64,000 bases of DNA from Paenibacillus xylanivorans (GTDB lineage: Bacteria > Bacillota > Bacilli > Paenibacillales > Paenibacillaceae): positions 135,697 to 199,696 of the forward strand of contig NZ_LITU01000070.1 in the NCBI RefSeq assembly GCF_001280595.1, in the 5' to 3' direction. Each line of letters opens with the position of its first letter. Position 1 is the stretch's first letter. Below, in pieces: positions 9,062 to 20,004 of the stretch. The translations under genes were made by a program, and so were the position numbers. The notes under the pieces were generated by a model. That model saw only the letters and a program-made list of their open reading frames with translations. It had not been told where the DNA came from and did no database searches.

Positions 9062-12000
9062 GCGGGGCCGTGCATACGTCGCACAGCCGGAACACGGCTT
9101 GGCCCCTGTCCTCTGCACAGTCCGGCATCTGGTTCGCTCAGCAGTTGAATCCGGACAATCCGATGTACAACACCGCCGAGTATGTGGTCATTCAGGGTAA
9201 CATAGATCCCAAACGGTTTGAAGAAAGTGTGCGACAGACGGTTTCCGAAGCAGAGTCGCTGAACATGGTATATGGCGAAAATGAACAAGGTCCGTGGCAG
9301 TCTTTGAATAGCAACGCGGATCATTGGACATTTCATGTCATTGACGTGAGGAAGGAAACGGAGCCCCACACAGCAGCACTGGCTTGGATGAAAAGGGATC
9401 TGGCCAATCCCGTCAATCTGGCGACAGGTCCACTCTTCATGGAGGCGTTGTTTCAGGTGAGCGAAGATTGTTATTACTGGTACCAGCGCATTCACCATAT
9501 TGCGATTGATGGATACGGCGTTTCGCTGATTACTCGCAGGGTGGCGAGCCTATACTCCGCAAGTGTAAGAGGAGAAGCTGCAGATCAAGTACAGCAAGCG
9601 GCGTCGTTCGGCTCGTTGACTGCCGTTCTTCAGGAAGACGAGGCTTATCTTGCCTCAGTGGACAAAGAGCAGGATCGTCAGTTCTGGATGGATCGGTATG
9701 CAGACGAACCGGATGTTGTCAGTCTGGGGGAACGGGCTCCGAGAACATCTACCTATTTCCTGCGACAGAGCGGTCTGCTTACACAGCCGCAGCGCGAGCA
9801 AATGCAGTCGGCAGCGGCAAGGTTGGGTGTGACTTGGCCGGATTTGTTCGTAGCGGCAACGGCCATCTACGTACACCGGATGACAGGGGTGACCGATGTT
9901 GTGCTGGCCCTGCCCGTGATGTGCCGGTTGGGATCAACATCCCTGCGTGTGCCGGGTATGGTTATGAATGTGCTTCCGCTGCGTCTCAACGTGGAGTCGG
10001 CTCTGACCGTGTCAGAGTTGCTGAAACAGGTTGTGCAGGAGATTCGGGCGGTACGCAAGCATCAGCGTTATCGACACCAGGATCTGCGGCGTGATCTCAA
10101 GCTTCTAGGAGAGAATCGTCGTCTGTTCGGACCCATGATTAATGTGATGCCATTCCACCATGAATTGAACTTTGCGGGGCAGCGCGGCATGATTCACAAC
10201 CTGTCCACTGGTCCGGTGGATGATCTGTCCATTCATATTGTGGACCAGGGGCATGGTCATGGGCTGAGTATTGATTTTGATGCCAATCCGTCCATCTATA
10301 ATGATTCCGAACTGCTGAACCATCAGTTGCGTTATATGCAACTTCTAAACCTGGTGATGCAGGAAGGGATGGAGACGGAGACGGAGACGGAGACGGTTGG
10401 ACGACTCGAGCTGCTGCTCCCTGCCGAACGTGAGCAAGTATTGGTTACATGGAATGGAAGGGGAGAGGTGACGGCCGAAAGCAATTCGGCAGTACTTTTT
10501 GAACAGCAGGTCCGCCGCACGCCTTCTGCAACGGCGCTAACATTCGAAGGGGAATCCCTGACGTATGCGGAGCTGAATGAACGGGCGAATCAGTTGGCTC
10601 ATGAATTGATACAGCGATATCAAGCAGGGCCGGAACAGAGGATAGCCATCGCTCTGCCTCGTTCACTGGAAGTGATCATTGCGATTGTGGCTGTCCACAA
10701 AACGGGGGCCGCCTATCTGCCGCTTGACCCTGACTATCCCGAAGAGCGGCTGATCTACATGTTGGAGGATGCCAAGCCTGCTTGTGTGGTGACGGTGATG
10801 GACCAGGCTTCCAATCTGCCGACCATGACCAGTGTGCCGATTATGGTAATGGATGAACGAATTACTGCATTGGAAGTGAGTCGCCAGCCTGGAAGTAATC
10901 CCGAAGTTGATGACCTGACAAGTAAAGCTTCTCTGCTCAATCCTTCATATATTATCTACACTTCAGGTTCCACGGGTAAGCCCAAGGGTGTAGCCGTAAC
11001 TCATTTGGGGCTGGCGAATCTGCTTGAGGATATGAAGACGAGATTACAAGTTGGTCCACAGGATCACTGGCTGTCGGTGACCACGATTGCTTTTGATATA
11101 TCCGTACTGGAAGTATTCCTGCCGCTCACGACGGGTGCGAGGCTGGATATTGCACGCAAAGAGACCATTCTTGATCCAGAAGCCCTGGCTGCGAAGATGA
11201 GGGAGCAGGGGACAACCATAATGCAGGCTACGCCTACGTTATGGCAGTCCTTGGTGACGAGCCGTCCGGGCCAATTCGATGGGCTAACCGTGATTACCGG
11301 AGGAGAGGCACTGACGGAGGAACTGAAGCTTTCTTTGCAGGAGCTGGGGTGTCACGTCAATAACCAGTACGGTCCGACCGAGACGACCATCTATTCCACG
11401 GCTGCATCGTTGGAGACAGGGGCGATGGGGAAACCGTCGATTGGTGGTCCCGTGCGCAACACGCAGCTATATGTGCTGGATCAAGGGTTGAAGCCAGTAC
11501 CTCCGGGTGTAGCAGGGGAACTGTATATCGCAGGCGAGGGGCTTGCACGCGGGTATTTGGGCAGACCTGATCTGACCGCAGAACGCTTTGTAGCCAATCC
11601 CTTCGGTCAACCAGGCAGTCGGATGTACCGTACAGGGGATTTGGCGAAATGGTTGCCGGATGGTTCTATCGATTATTTGGGTCGCGCAGATCACCAGATC
11701 AAAATTAGAGGCTTCCGGATTGAACTGGGCGAGATTGAATCAGTAATCTCCAGATATCCTGGTGTAGCTCAGGTCACGGTCATGGCTCGAGAAGATCAAC
11801 CGGGAAACCAGCGACTGGCAGCGTATGTAGTGGCTGAGTCTGAACTGGAGAATCGTATGGATCTGGCAGAACTAAGAGCATACGTGGCTGATGCATTGCC
11901 GGATTACATGGTGCCTTCAGCATTCATGCTGCTGCCCGAGATGCCGCTGACACCGAATAAAAAGATCGATCGCAAACGGCTTCCTGTACCCACTTTGCTG

Positions 12001-15000
12001 TCAAATGCCAATGGCCGGGAGGCGCGCACACCACAGGAGGAAATTCTGTGCAGTCTGTTCGCTGAGATTCTTGGTGTAGGTCGTGTGGGCATTGACGATG
12101 ATTTCTTTGAACTGGGTGGGCATTCCCTGCTTGCCGGGCGAATTACAGCACGTATCCGTGATGTATTCGGTGCAGATCTGACCATTGGCAGTGTATTTGA
12201 AGCTCCAACCGCAGCAGGACTAGCCAAACGATTGGATCAGGCGAAATCGGTGAGACCTGTTATTCAGCCTGTTCCACGTCAGGGCGAGCTTCCGCTTTCC
12301 TTTGCTCAACGGAGATTGTGGTTCATGTATTGTCTGGAAGGCGCTAATCCGACGTATAATATTCCGCTGGTTGCCCGGTTGGCCGGGAGGCTGGATGCGG
12401 ATGCTATTGAGAACGCCCTGCAGGATATTGTAGACCGTCATGAGACATTACGAACGTTGTATCCGCCTGAAATGGGCTCTGCGAGCCAGCATATTCTGAA
12501 TTCCGCTGACGTCAAAGTGAAATTGAATGTAACCGCTGCTACTGAGCAGGAGCTTCCCGAGCTTCTGACTGAAGCGTCACGCTACAGCTTCCAGCTCTCC
12601 ACTGAACCGGGCATCCGTGCAGAATTGTTCAGAACCGGCACGAATGAACATGTGCTGTTGTTGCTGCTCCATCATATTGCCGGAGATGGATGGTCTTTGT
12701 CGCCGCTCATCCGGGATCTGTCAGAGGCTTATACGGCACGACTACAGGGTTCTGCCCCTGCTTGGGAGCCACTTCGGATTCAATATGCCGACTATGCGGT
12801 ATGGCAGGAGAGATTACTGGGGGATGAGAAGCAGCAGGACAGTCTGATTGCAAGACAGATGGAGTTCTGGACCAACCAGCTGGCCCATTTACCGGAGCAG
12901 GTTACGTTCCCTGCCGACTACGCCCGTCCAATCGTGTCCAGTTACCGCGGCGGGTCAGTTCCTTTTACGATCAGTCAACGTCTGCATGAGCAACTGATGG
13001 TAACTGCACGTGAGAATAAGGTCAGCCTGTTCATGGTGCTGCACTCGGCACTGTCCTTGCTGCTTACCCGAATGGGGGCAGGAACGGATATCGCGATAGG
13101 AACACCGATTGCCGGACGGAGCGATGATGCGCTGGATGAAGTCGTAGGCATGTTCATTAACACCCTTGTGCTGCGTACCGACACTTCAGGTGATCCAACA
13201 TTCCGCGAGCTGCTGGCCCGTGTGCGGGAGGTCGATCTGGCTGCATATGAACATCAGGATCTGCCCTTTGAACGATTGGTTGAAGTGTTGAATCCGCCTC
13301 GATCCCGTTCCAAACATCCACTCTTCCAAGTGATGCTTGTGCTGCAAAATACACCGGATATTCGTCTTGATCTGCCGGGTATTACGGCGGAAACCCGCAT
13401 GCATGGTGTGGGTTCATCCAAATTTGATCTGACGCTCGAGCTGACAGAGCAGCGTGAGCATAACGGATCTCCAGGCGGAATTGAAGGTGTGCTGGAATAT
13501 AGTGCGGATCTCTTCCGGGAATCTACCGCAGGCGAACTCGTGGTCCGATTGATGCAGGTGCTCGAGGATGTCGTGCAGCAGATGGATGAACGAATCAGCA
13601 GATTTCATGTCGTGACTCCGACAGAGCAGGCGCAGCTTGAAAAAGAATGGTCCTTTACGCTGAATGAAGATGCGCATCTGACCATAGCTGAGCGCTTTGA
13701 AATACAAGCAGCAGCTCAACCGGAAGCGACTGCCTTGATCTGCGAGGATATCACTTTGAATTACAGAGAGCTGAATGCAAGAGCCAACCAGCTTGCCAGA
13801 TTACTGATCGCTCAAGGCGTGGGACCTGAACAAATGGTAGCGCTGGCCTTGCCTCGCTCCGTTGAGATGGTTGTGGGTATTCTCGCTGTGCTAAAAGCAG
13901 GCGCTGCCTATCTGCCACTGGACCCGAATTATCCGGCAGACCGATTGACACATATGCTGACAGACGCAGCACCGAAAGTGATGGTAACGAGTACAGAGGT
14001 ATACGCCTTGCTTCCGCAGGTAGCGGAAATACAGTGTGTTAATATGGACGATTCGCATACCCTGCAGCAATTAGGGATGCAGGATGAACGAAACCCCGCA
14101 GATAGTGAACGCAATGGGCGCGTAACGCCTCTGAGTCCGGCTTACATGATCTATACCTCGGGTTCGACAGGTAAGCCCAAAGGGGTTGTTATCCCTCATG
14201 CCAATGTCATCCGGTTATTGGATGCTACGCAGCACTGGTTCCATTTTGACGCGAGTGACGTGTGGACCTTGTTCCATTCCTATGCATTTGACTTCTCCGT
14301 CTGGGAAATCTGGGGACCGTTGCTGCATGGAGGGCGGTTAGTCGTTGTGCCCCATGAGATCAGCCGTTCACCGGGCGCGTTCCTGCAATTGCTCGCTGAG
14401 CAAAAGGTGACCGTATTGAACCAGACGCCATCCGCGTTCTACCAACTCATGCAGGCTGACCGGGAAAATCCGTCCTGGGGACAGCAGCTCGCACTCCGTT
14501 ATGTGATTTTTGGAGGCGAGGCTCTAGAGCTTGGCCGCTTGGATGACTGGTATGAACGGCATGCTGATGATGCGCCAAAACTCATCAATATGTATGGCAT
14601 CACCGAGACGACGGTTCATGTCAGCTACCAGGAACTGCATGCAGGCAGTTCTACGGAAGGAGCGAGCAGTTGGATTGGGTGCGCCATACCGGATCTTCGG
14701 GTATACGTGCTGGATGATCACCTGGAGCCTGTACCGACAGGAGTAACCGGGGAGATGTATGTAGCCGGAGCAGGTCTGGCCCGTGGTTATTGGAATCGAC
14801 CTGATCTTACAGCAGAGCGATTCGTTGCTGATCCATACGGCCCGGCAGGCACCCGCATGTACCGAACGGGAGATCTGGCGAAGCGTCTGCACGATGGCTC
14901 CCTCGATTATTTGGGCCGTGCGGATCAGCAGGTGAAAATACGGGGGTTCCGTATTGAGCTTGGCGAGATTGAGGCGGTGCTGGCAAGGCATTCAAGCGTA

Positions 15001-16308
15001 GCCCAGGCTGCTGTAATTGTCCGTGAGGACCAGCCGGGAGATAAGCGTCTTGTAGCTTATATCGTTCCGGCTTCGGATACAGGAACGGTGCCCGAATCAG
15101 CTAGTTTGCGTCGTCATGCGTCCGCCAGCCTTCCGGATTATATGGTTCCATCTGCAGTTGTGGTGATGGAGAGCCTGCCACTCACGCCGAATGGCAAGCT
15201 GGATCGCAAGATACTACCTGCACCGGAGATGCAATTAACGACAGGTGGCAGAGCGCCTCGCAACCCGCAGGAGGAGATCCTCTGTGATTTGTTTGCCGAA
15301 GTATTGGGGATGCGGAGTGTGAGCATCGACGATAGTTTCTTCGAACTGGGTGGGCATTCGCTGCTCGCTGTACGCCTGATGAGTCGCATTCGTGAGGCCA
15401 TGGGCCGGGAGCCGGGAATCGGTATTTTATTCGAGACAGCCACTGTAGCGGGACTGGCGGAGCGATTGGAGATGGATTCGGATTCCGGGAAAAGCTCGCT
15501 TCAAGTGCTGTTGCCCCTCAGAACACATGGGGAGCATCTGCCTATATTCTGTGTCCATCCAGCAGGAGGACTTAGCTGGTGTTATGCCGGTCTGATGAAA
15601 CATTTAGGTATGGATTATCCGCTCTATGGATTACAGGCCAGAGGCATTGCCGAGGTTGAGGAGCTTCCAGCCACACTGGAAGATATGACGGCAGATTACA
15701 TCGGCCATATCCGCTTGGTACAGCCTGAAGGACCTTACCGTCTGCTGGGCTGGTCTCTCGGGGGTAACGTTGCACAGGCTATGGCGGTGCAGCTGCAATC
15801 CGAAGGCGAAGAAGTAGAGTTCCTCGCCATGCTGGATGCGTATCCGAGCCATTATCTGCCGATTCGCGGAGAACCGGATGAGGAAGAAGCGTTAACCGCA
15901 TTGCTTGCACTGGGTGGCTATGATCCGGACAGTATTGGGGATGGACCTTTGGATATGGCAACAGCTATGCGCATACTGCGCAGTGAAGGTAGTTCGCTGG
16001 CGAGTTTGGACGAAGAGACGATCATGAAGCTGCGGAGGACCTATGAAAATTCCGTACGGATCTTGGGGGCCTACACGCCATCCCGATTCGAGGGGGATCT
16101 GATCTTCTTCCGTTCCACCATTATTCCTGATTGGTTCGACCCGATTGAACCGGAAATGTGGAATGCGTACATTGGAGGCCAATTGGAACGTCATGATATC
16201 GCTTGCCGTCACAAGGACCTTTGCCAGCCTGGGCCGCTGGAGGAAATCTGCCGAACACTGGCTGCCAAACTGGAGGAGCTGAACAAGCGTAATATTCAAC
16301 ATAAATAG
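9058..16308 (+). CDS. dhbF: Two-module siderophore NRPS: C-A-PCP-C-A-PCP-TE
   Basis: A 2416-residue nonribosomal peptide synthetase. The first condensation domain (HHIAIDG near residue 145) joins DHB to the first amino acid. The first adenylation domain has [11 protein letters not shown] near 632, and the first PCP has Ser1023 in GGHS. The second condensation domain has HHIAGDG near 1205, the second adenylation domain [11 protein letters not shown] near 1697, and the second PCP Ser2101. The C-terminal thioesterase has Ser2233 in GWSLGG and would trimerise and cyclise the chain. Aligning to the GrsA pocket, domain two reads D-F-W-N-I-G-M-V-H-K, the exact threonine code. Domain one reads D-I-L-Q-I-G-Q-I-Y-K: the DILQ start fits glycine domains, the rest is atypical. 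The TTG start overlaps the dhbB stop. No epimerisation domain is seen. Confidence 0.95.
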   Translation: MSGAVHTSHSRNTAWPLSSAQSGIWFAQQLNPDNPMYNTAEYVVIQGNIDPKRFEESVRQTVSEAESLNMVYGENEQGPWQSLNSNADHWTFHVIDVRKETEPHTAALAWMKRDLANPVNLATGPLFMEALFQVSEDCYYWYQRIHHIAIDGYGVSLITRRVASLYSASVRGEAADQVQQAASFGSLTAVLQEDEAYLASVDKEQDRQFWMDRYADEPDVVSLGERAPRTSTYFLRQSGLLTQPQREQMQSAAARLGVTWPDLFVAATAIYVHRMTGVTDVVLALPVMCRLGSTSLRVPGMVMNVLPLRLNVESALTVSELLKQVVQEIRAVRKHQRYRHQDLRRDLKLLGENRRLFGPMINVMPFHHELNFAGQRGMIHNLSTGPVDDLSIHIVDQGHGHGLSIDFDANPSIYNDSELLNHQLRYMQLLNLVMQEGMETETETETVGRLELLLPAEREQVLVTWNGRGEVTAESNSAVLFEQQVRRTPSATALTFEGESLTYAELNERANQLAHELIQRYQAGPEQRIAIALPRSLEVIIAIVAVHKTGAAYLPLDPDYPEERLIYMLEDAKPACVVTVMDQASNLPTMTSVPIMVMDERITALEVSRQPGSNPEVDDLTSKASLLNPSYIIYTSGSTGKPKGVAVTHLGLANLLEDMKTRLQVGPQDHWLSVTTIAFDISVLEVFLPLTTGARLDIARKETILDPEALAAKMREQGTTIMQATPTLWQSLVTSRPGQFDGLTVITGGEALTEELKLSLQELGCHVNNQYGPTETTIYSTAASLETGAMGKPSIGGPVRNTQLYVLDQGLKPVPPGVAGELYIAGEGLARGYLGRPDLTAERFVANPFGQPGSRMYRTGDLAKWLPDGSIDYLGRADHQIKIRGFRIELGEIESVISRYPGVAQVTVMAREDQPGNQRLAAYVVAESELENRMDLAELRAYVADALPDYMVPSAFMLLPEMPLTPNKKIDRKRLPVPTLLSNANGREARTPQEEILCSLFAEILGVGRVGIDDDFFELGGHSLLAGRITARIRDVFGADLTIGSVFEAPTAAGLAKRLDQAKSVRPVIQPVPRQGELPLSFAQRRLWFMYCLEGANPTYNIPLVARLAGRLDADAIENALQDIVDRHETLRTLYPPEMGSASQHILNSADVKVKLNVTAATEQELPELLTEASRYSFQLSTEPGIRAELFRTGTNEHVLLLLLHHIAGDGWSLSPLIRDLSEAYTARLQGSAPAWEPLRIQYADYAVWQERLLGDEKQQDSLIARQMEFWTNQLAHLPEQVTFPADYARPIVSSYRGGSVPFTISQRLHEQLMVTARENKVSLFMVLHSALSLLLTRMGAGTDIAIGTPIAGRSDDALDEVVGMFINTLVLRTDTSGDPTFRELLARVREVDLAAYEHQDLPFERLVEVLNPPRSRSKHPLFQVMLVLQNTPDIRLDLPGITAETRMHGVGSSKFDLTLELTEQREHNGSPGGIEGVLEYSADLFRESTAGELVVRLMQVLEDVVQQMDERISRFHVVTPTEQAQLEKEWSFTLNEDAHLTIAERFEIQAAAQPEATALICEDITLNYRELNARANQLARLLIAQGVGPEQMVALALPRSVEMVVGILAVLKAGAAYLPLDPNYPADRLTHMLTDAAPKVMVTSTEVYALLPQVAEIQCVNMDDSHTLQQLGMQDERNPADSERNGRVTPLSPAYMIYTSGSTGKPKGVVIPHANVIRLLDATQHWFHFDASDVWTLFHSYAFDFSVWEIWGPLLHGGRLVVVPHEISRSPGAFLQLLAEQKVTVLNQTPSAFYQLMQADRENPSWGQQLALRYVIFGGEALELGRLDDWYERHADDAPKLINMYGITETTVHVSYQELHAGSSTEGASSWIGCAIPDLRVYVLDDHLEPVPTGVTGEMYVAGAGLARGYWNRPDLTAERFVADPYGPAGTRMYRTGDLAKRLHDGSLDYLGRADQQVKIRGFRIELGEIEAVLARHSSVAQAAVIVREDQPGDKRLVAYIVPASDTGTVPESASLRRHASASLPDYMVPSAVVVMESLPLTPNGKLDRKILPAPEMQLTTGGRAPRNPQEEILCDLFAEVLGMRSVSIDDSFFELGGHSLLAVRLMSRIREAMGREPGIGILFETATVAGLAERLEMDSDSGKSSLQVLLPLRTHGEHLPIFCVHPAGGLSWCYAGLMKHLGMDYPLYGLQARGIAEVEELPATLEDMTADYIGHIRLVQPEGPYRLLGWSLGGNVAQAMAVQLQSEGEEVEFLAMLDAYPSHYLPIRGEPDEEEALTALLALGGYDPDSIGDGPLDMATAMRILRSEGSSLASLDEETIMKLRRTYENSVRILGAYTPSRFEGDLIFFRSTIIPDWFDPIEPEMWNAYIGGQLERHDIACRHKDLCQPGPLEEICRTLAAKLEELNKRNIQHK
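10371..10394 (+). repeat. GGAGAC x4 microsatellite in dhbF
   Basis: Four exact GGAGAC units encode a Glu-Thr repeat ([11 protein letters not shown]) in the linker between the first condensation and adenylation domains. Because the unit is 6 bp, slippage would change linker length by two residues without a frameshift. Confidence 0.9.
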
Positions 16309-16320
16309 GAGGATAAGGCG

Positions 16321-16557
16321 ATGAGCAACCCTTTTGAACATGAAGAAAGCAATTATCTGGTGTTAATCAATGAGGAGGGTCAATACTCCCTCTGGCCTGC
16401 TTCCCTTACAGTACCCTTGGGTTGGACCTTAATGCTGGGCAAAGCCAAGCGTCGGGTATGCCTTGATTACATCGCCGAGCAATGGACAGATCTGAAACCA
16501 CTAAGCCTCTGTGATGAAGCCGGCATGCCTGGAGCCATTCACGAGACTAGCAGATGA
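16321..16557 (+). CDS. MbtH-like protein (NRPS adenylation partner)
   Basis: Small protein of 78 residues with the MbtH signature: NEEGQYSLWP, PLGWTLMLG, CLDYIAEQWTDLKPLSL. MbtH-like proteins bind NRPS adenylation domains and are needed for their folding or activity; here the partner is almost certainly DhbF, which ends 12 bp upstream. ATG 16321 follows AGGAGG. The stop overlaps the ATG of the downstream exporter (ATGA), so the two are coupled. The call is firm from the conserved Trp and Pro pattern. Confidence 0.95.
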   Translation: MSNPFEHEESNYLVLINEEGQYSLWPASLTVPLGWTLMLGKAKRRVCLDYIAEQWTDLKPLSLCDEAGMPGAIHETSR

Positions 16558-18017
16558 AAATCGGTCTGAATCCCAAGGTGATTGTCAGCATCGTCTACGT
16601 TCTGGCGATGTTTATGGTGGCCATGGATGGAACGGTCTTGAACGTAGCACTACGAACCATCAGTGAAGAGCTGGGGATTCCCCCGGCTGCTTCAAGTACT
16701 TTGAATGTGGGGTATCTGGTGAGTTTGGCCGTATTCCTGCCTGTAGCGGGGTGGCTTGGTGATCGATGGGGCACGAAACGGGTTTTCCTGTCCGCACTTG
16801 CACTGTTTACGGTATCTTCTGCACTCTGTGCAACGGCGGATCAGTTAAGTACGCTGACGTTTTTCCGGATTTTGCAGGGAGCAGGGGGTGGTCTGCTTAC
16901 TCCTGTAGCAATGGCGATGCTGTTTCGAACCTTTCCTCCTCAGGAACGGGCTAAAGTATCCCGAATGCTCATACTGCCCATTGCTCTGGCCCCGGCCCTT
17001 GGGCCGATTGTGAGCGGATTGATTGTGGACCAGCTCTCCTGGCGATGGATTTTCTATGTAAATCTGCCCGTCGGTATTCCAGCGGTGATCTTCGGCATGC
17101 TGTATCTGAAGGAGCACAGAGAACAAGGAGCCGGTCGACTGGATGTACCGGGTTGGTTATTATCTGCCCCAGGACTCGCTCTGACGATGTACGCGCTTAG
17201 TCAGGGTCCACTGCGAGGGTGGACTTCACCTCTTATTATTGGAGCCGGCCTTACAGGAATCATCCTATTGACGTTGCTCGTTGTGGCTGAGTTGCGCACG
17301 AAGCAGCCTTTGCTTGACCTACGTTTGCTTAAAGACCGCTTATTTCGCTATTCGGGACTGGTATCTGTATGCGGAGCAGCAGGTCTGCTGGGCATGTTGT
17401 ATGTGTTTCCGTTAATGTATCAAAATGTGCTAAACGCCACTGCGCTGGAGACAGGGCTAACCACATTCCCGGAAGCCTTGGGGCTAATGATTGCTTCCCA
17501 GCTTGTACCCTGGACTTATCCGCGGCTGGGCCCGCGAAAGCTGATATCCATGGGTCTGATCTGCACGGCAGTGATTTTCATTACGCTTAGTCAGATCACA
17601 GTAGATACGAATCCATGGTTCATCCGTTCCTTATTGTTCGGCGTGGGGATCTTTCTGGGACAGACGGTAGGCGCGGTGCAGATTGCTTCGTTTGCCAAGA
17701 TACCGCCTCCTTCCATGGGACGAGCCTCCACCTGGTTCACGGTGCAAAATCGGCTGGGTTCAGCGATTGGAATGGCGTTATTGTCTGCTGTTCTGGCTGG
17801 CGTGGGTACAACGACGGTCACTGCTGCTGGAACGATGGAGCCGAATATGCTGGCTTACCGTCTGGCTTTACTGGGGGCTGCTGCGTTTTTGTTGATTGGC
17901 TTGTGCTTTGCCCTGAAAATCAGCGATGATGACGCGGCTGCAACGATACGGAAGAACAGTGGTCAGGGTCTCTTTCGGAGGCAAAAGAAATCTCCATCAT
18001 TGACGCAGGAATCATGA
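16554..18017 (+). CDS. DHA2-family MFS exporter, probable siderophore efflux
   Basis: Membrane protein of 487 residues with the pattern of 14-TM EmrB/QacA transporters. Motif A is seen in PVAGWLGDRWGTKRVF, motif C-like glycine/proline spacing in LPIALAPALGPIVSGLIVD, and an acidic residue lies in TM1 (VAMDGTVLNVAL). It is coupled to the MbtH-like gene and is the last gene of the operon before a strong terminator. By position it probably exports the finished catecholate siderophore, as proposed for YmfD in Bacillus. Sequence alone does not prove the substrate; it could also be a general drug exporter. The C-terminus after the last TM is basic and cytoplasmic. Confidence 0.85.
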   Translation: MKIGLNPKVIVSIVYVLAMFMVAMDGTVLNVALRTISEELGIPPAASSTLNVGYLVSLAVFLPVAGWLGDRWGTKRVFLSALALFTVSSALCATADQLSTLTFFRILQGAGGGLLTPVAMAMLFRTFPPQERAKVSRMLILPIALAPALGPIVSGLIVDQLSWRWIFYVNLPVGIPAVIFGMLYLKEHREQGAGRLDVPGWLLSAPGLALTMYALSQGPLRGWTSPLIIGAGLTGIILLTLLVVAELRTKQPLLDLRLLKDRLFRYSGLVSVCGAAGLLGMLYVFPLMYQNVLNATALETGLTTFPEALGLMIASQLVPWTYPRLGPRKLISMGLICTAVIFITLSQITVDTNPWFIRSLLFGVGIFLGQTVGAVQIASFAKIPPPSMGRASTWFTVQNRLGSAIGMALLSAVLAGVGTTTVTAAGTMEPNMLAYRLALLGAAAFLLIGLCFALKISDDDAAATIRKNSGQGLFRRQKKSPSLTQES

Positions 18018-18032
18018 TAATCTTAAGCTTCA

Positions 18033-18065
18033 AAAAAATCCCTGGTGAGCTCGCCAGGGATTTTT
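18033..18065. terminator. Bidirectional terminator between the exporter and PPTase genes
   Basis: AAAAATCCCTGG and CCAGGGATTTTT form a near-perfect hairpin with an A run on one side and a T run on the other, separating the rightward dhb operon from the convergent phosphopantetheinyl transferase gene. Confidence 0.9.
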
Positions 18066-18107
18066 AAGCATGATTTTTATTGGGGAGAGGGATTTTAGCC
18101 CCCTCCT

Positions 18108-18791
18108 TCATAATAATGCCTGATACAACTCTTCAATTGTGATGAAATCGGGCTGGGCAGGCAAATCTTCGCCTGCTGAACAAGCTGCCAACATATGCCC
18201 GTGATCCAGTCGCAGGCTGAGGAATGGATAAGAGGCCGCTTCTGACGAGTGCCAGTCCCCGTCAGCATTGCGGATCATGGAGAATGAATCAAGCGGCATG
18301 GATAGACCCATGCCGACGGTCTTGATGTAGCTTTCCTTCAGCGTCCATAGACGGTAGAAGGTCTCCAGTTGCATCTCAGCGGGCTCCGCAGCCAGAAATT
18401 TGCTCTCCGTCAGTGAGAAGAAGCGCTCCGCAATCTTCATATCAATTGGCGCTATTTTTTCCACATCCACACCCAGATCAACGTCCCCGCCAGAGATTAA
18501 AGCAATCCAATCGCCGGAGTGCGAGACATTAAATTGAACATTGGGATAGGGAGTGAGCGAAGGTTTGCCGTATTTGTTACGGGTAAACGAAAGCTCTTCC
18601 GGGTTTAGGCCAGTCGACTTACTCAGCTTCACACGGGTCAACACTTCACCCAGAACAGAGCGATATGCGTCCGCCAGATGCACAAAGCGTGAAGCTTGTC
18701 CTCGTCTTTCCTCAGATACGTGTGACAGAAAATGTTTCCAGTATGCCTCTGGCAATTCTGCCGGAACTTGTAGAACATGAATAGTTATCAT
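18108..18791 (-). CDS. Sfp-type 4'-phosphopantetheinyl transferase
   Basis: Enzyme of about 227 residues that transfers phosphopantetheine from CoA to carrier-domain serines, here those of DhbB (Ser300) and DhbF (Ser1023, Ser2101). The Sfp-family motifs are all present: KYGKPSL, FNVSHSG, GVDVEKI with the Mg-binding acid, and RLWTLKESYIKTVGMGL. It is about the length of B. subtilis Sfp. Two adjacent ATGs exist; I prefer the second (18791) because it is 7 nt from AGGTG while the first is only 4 nt away. It is transcribed convergently to the dhb operon, so it is separately controlled, and no Fur box was noticed in front of it. Confidence 0.93.
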   Translation of the reverse strand: MITIHVLQVPAELPEAYWKHFLSHVSEERRGQASRFVHLADAYRSVLGEVLTRVKLSKSTGLNPEELSFTRNKYGKPSLTPYPNVQFNVSHSGDWIALISGGDVDLGVDVEKIAPIDMKIAERFFSLTESKFLAAEPAEMQLETFYRLWTLKESYIKTVGMGLSMPLDSFSMIRNADGDWHSSEAASYPFLSLRLDHGHMLAACSAGEDLPAQPDFITIEELYQALL

Positions 18792-18874
18792 CATTTATCA
18801 CCTGACGATGTATTCGGCATCAGTTGCAGACTTTCCTTTATATTCATCGGTTCTTCGGGTCTCCCCGTGCCACT

Positions 18875-19747
18875 TCATGCCTGCTGTGTTCTTTTCCATT
18901 CCTCATGTGCAGCCTGTACCCGACCCCACATTTCTTTACGTTCCAGTTCCGTGTAGTTCACCAACGGTTCGTGGAACTGCTCGGCTAATACGTCTCTCCA
19001 GTCGGTGTAGGTTTGAATCTCCGTTTTGCGGATACCTTCGCGATCATGCGTCCGAAGCATACAACCACGTAGCTCTGTGCTTTGGAGAGCATCCCTCTGA
19101 CGGAGCAAAAATGCCTTATGCCAAGGTGAATCGGCTGACTGGCTGTAGAATTCATGCTTGGGAATGAACTCTTCCAGACTCGTAAGCACTTCGGGTGCAT
19201 AGTCGACACCCTCACTTGGCCCGTTGGGCTCATATTCAAGTCTCCATCCGCCAGAAGCAACGGATGAAGGCATTAATGTATATGTGAACGGTGCTGATCC
19301 ATAGGTTCCGTAACGAAGAGGCAACGGTTCGAAGGGCATGCCGCCCAGACCGACATCCACAATCCAACGTTCCACATTCGGGTCTGCATCGGGCAAAAGG
19401 ACGGACAGACCGAGATGGAACGAGTTCACACGTGGCTGCTCTCCGTATGGCTGAACTCCGGCACGATGCCAATGCACCGTATATCCCAGAGAGTGAAGTA
19501 GAATGCTAAACGCACCATTCAGATGAAAACAGTACCCGCTTCTGCCTTGCAATATAAGCTGAATCGATTCTTGAAGATCAATGCTGGCAGGCCGACCCGC
19601 AAAAATATCAACCGTTTGCCAGGATAGATGCTGCACGTGTGCCTGCTGGATTTCGGACAGGAATTCCAGTGTGGGTTCCTTGATATCATTAATGCCTATC
19701 CGTTTCAGGTAGGCGTGTAGTTCAGGTTGAGTTAATGTAACATTCAT
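18875..19747 (-). CDS. Arylamine N-acetyltransferase
   Basis: Cytoplasmic acetyl-CoA-dependent enzyme of 290 residues. The Cys-His-Asp triad of the NAT family is visible: Cys73 in GRSGYCFHLNG, His in NSFHLGL, and Asp in WIVDVGLGGMPFEPLPL. The N-terminus (AYLKRIGI, HVQHLSWQTVDIFAGRP) matches the helical domain of bacterial NATs. I chose the ATG at 19747, which follows GAGGTGAT; a longer frame would begin with a GTG inside the ribosome site. It lies 83 bp beyond the PPTase start on the same strand, so the two could be co-transcribed. Acetylation of arylamines or hydrazines is the known role; a link to aromatic siderophore metabolism is only suggested by position. Confidence 0.92.
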   Translation of the reverse strand: MNVTLTQPELHAYLKRIGINDIKEPTLEFLSEIQQAHVQHLSWQTVDIFAGRPASIDLQESIQLILQGRSGYCFHLNGAFSILLHSLGYTVHWHRAGVQPYGEQPRVNSFHLGLSVLLPDADPNVERWIVDVGLGGMPFEPLPLRYGTYGSAPFTYTLMPSSVASGGWRLEYEPNGPSEGVDYAPEVLTSLEEFIPKHEFYSQSADSPWHKAFLLRQRDALQSTELRGCMLRTHDREGIRKTEIQTYTDWRDVLAEQFHEPLVNYTELERKEMWGRVQAAHEEWKRTQQA

Positions 19748-19850
19748 CCAGATCACCTCGAGTCATGTAGTCGGGCGTGTTATACATGCTATTGCCCTGG
19801 ATTCATTGTAAAAGTGAACAGCTGAAATGAATATATAGGTTTGCTTCAAT

Positions 19851-19862
19851 TGTACCGGTACA
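19851..19862. promoter_or_regulatory. 12-bp palindrome TGTACCGGTACA between the NAT and greA genes
   Basis: A perfect 12-bp palindrome extended to AAtTGTACCGGTACAgTT lies in the 257-bp divergent region. It resembles a dimeric repressor operator. No regulator gene adjoins it, and which of the two genes it serves is unknown; it is about 100 bp from NAT and 140 bp from greA. Confidence 0.45.
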
Positions 19863-20004
19863 GTTAAGAATGAATGCAGTAATGGTTGGATAAATACACA
19901 TCTTTCCATGATTGGGAGCGTTATTTCTTTTTCTTGGTATGTTAACCGTTTGGAGTGGATATAGGTTAGAATATAGATAGAAAGCAGGATTAGGAGATGG
20001 AAAA

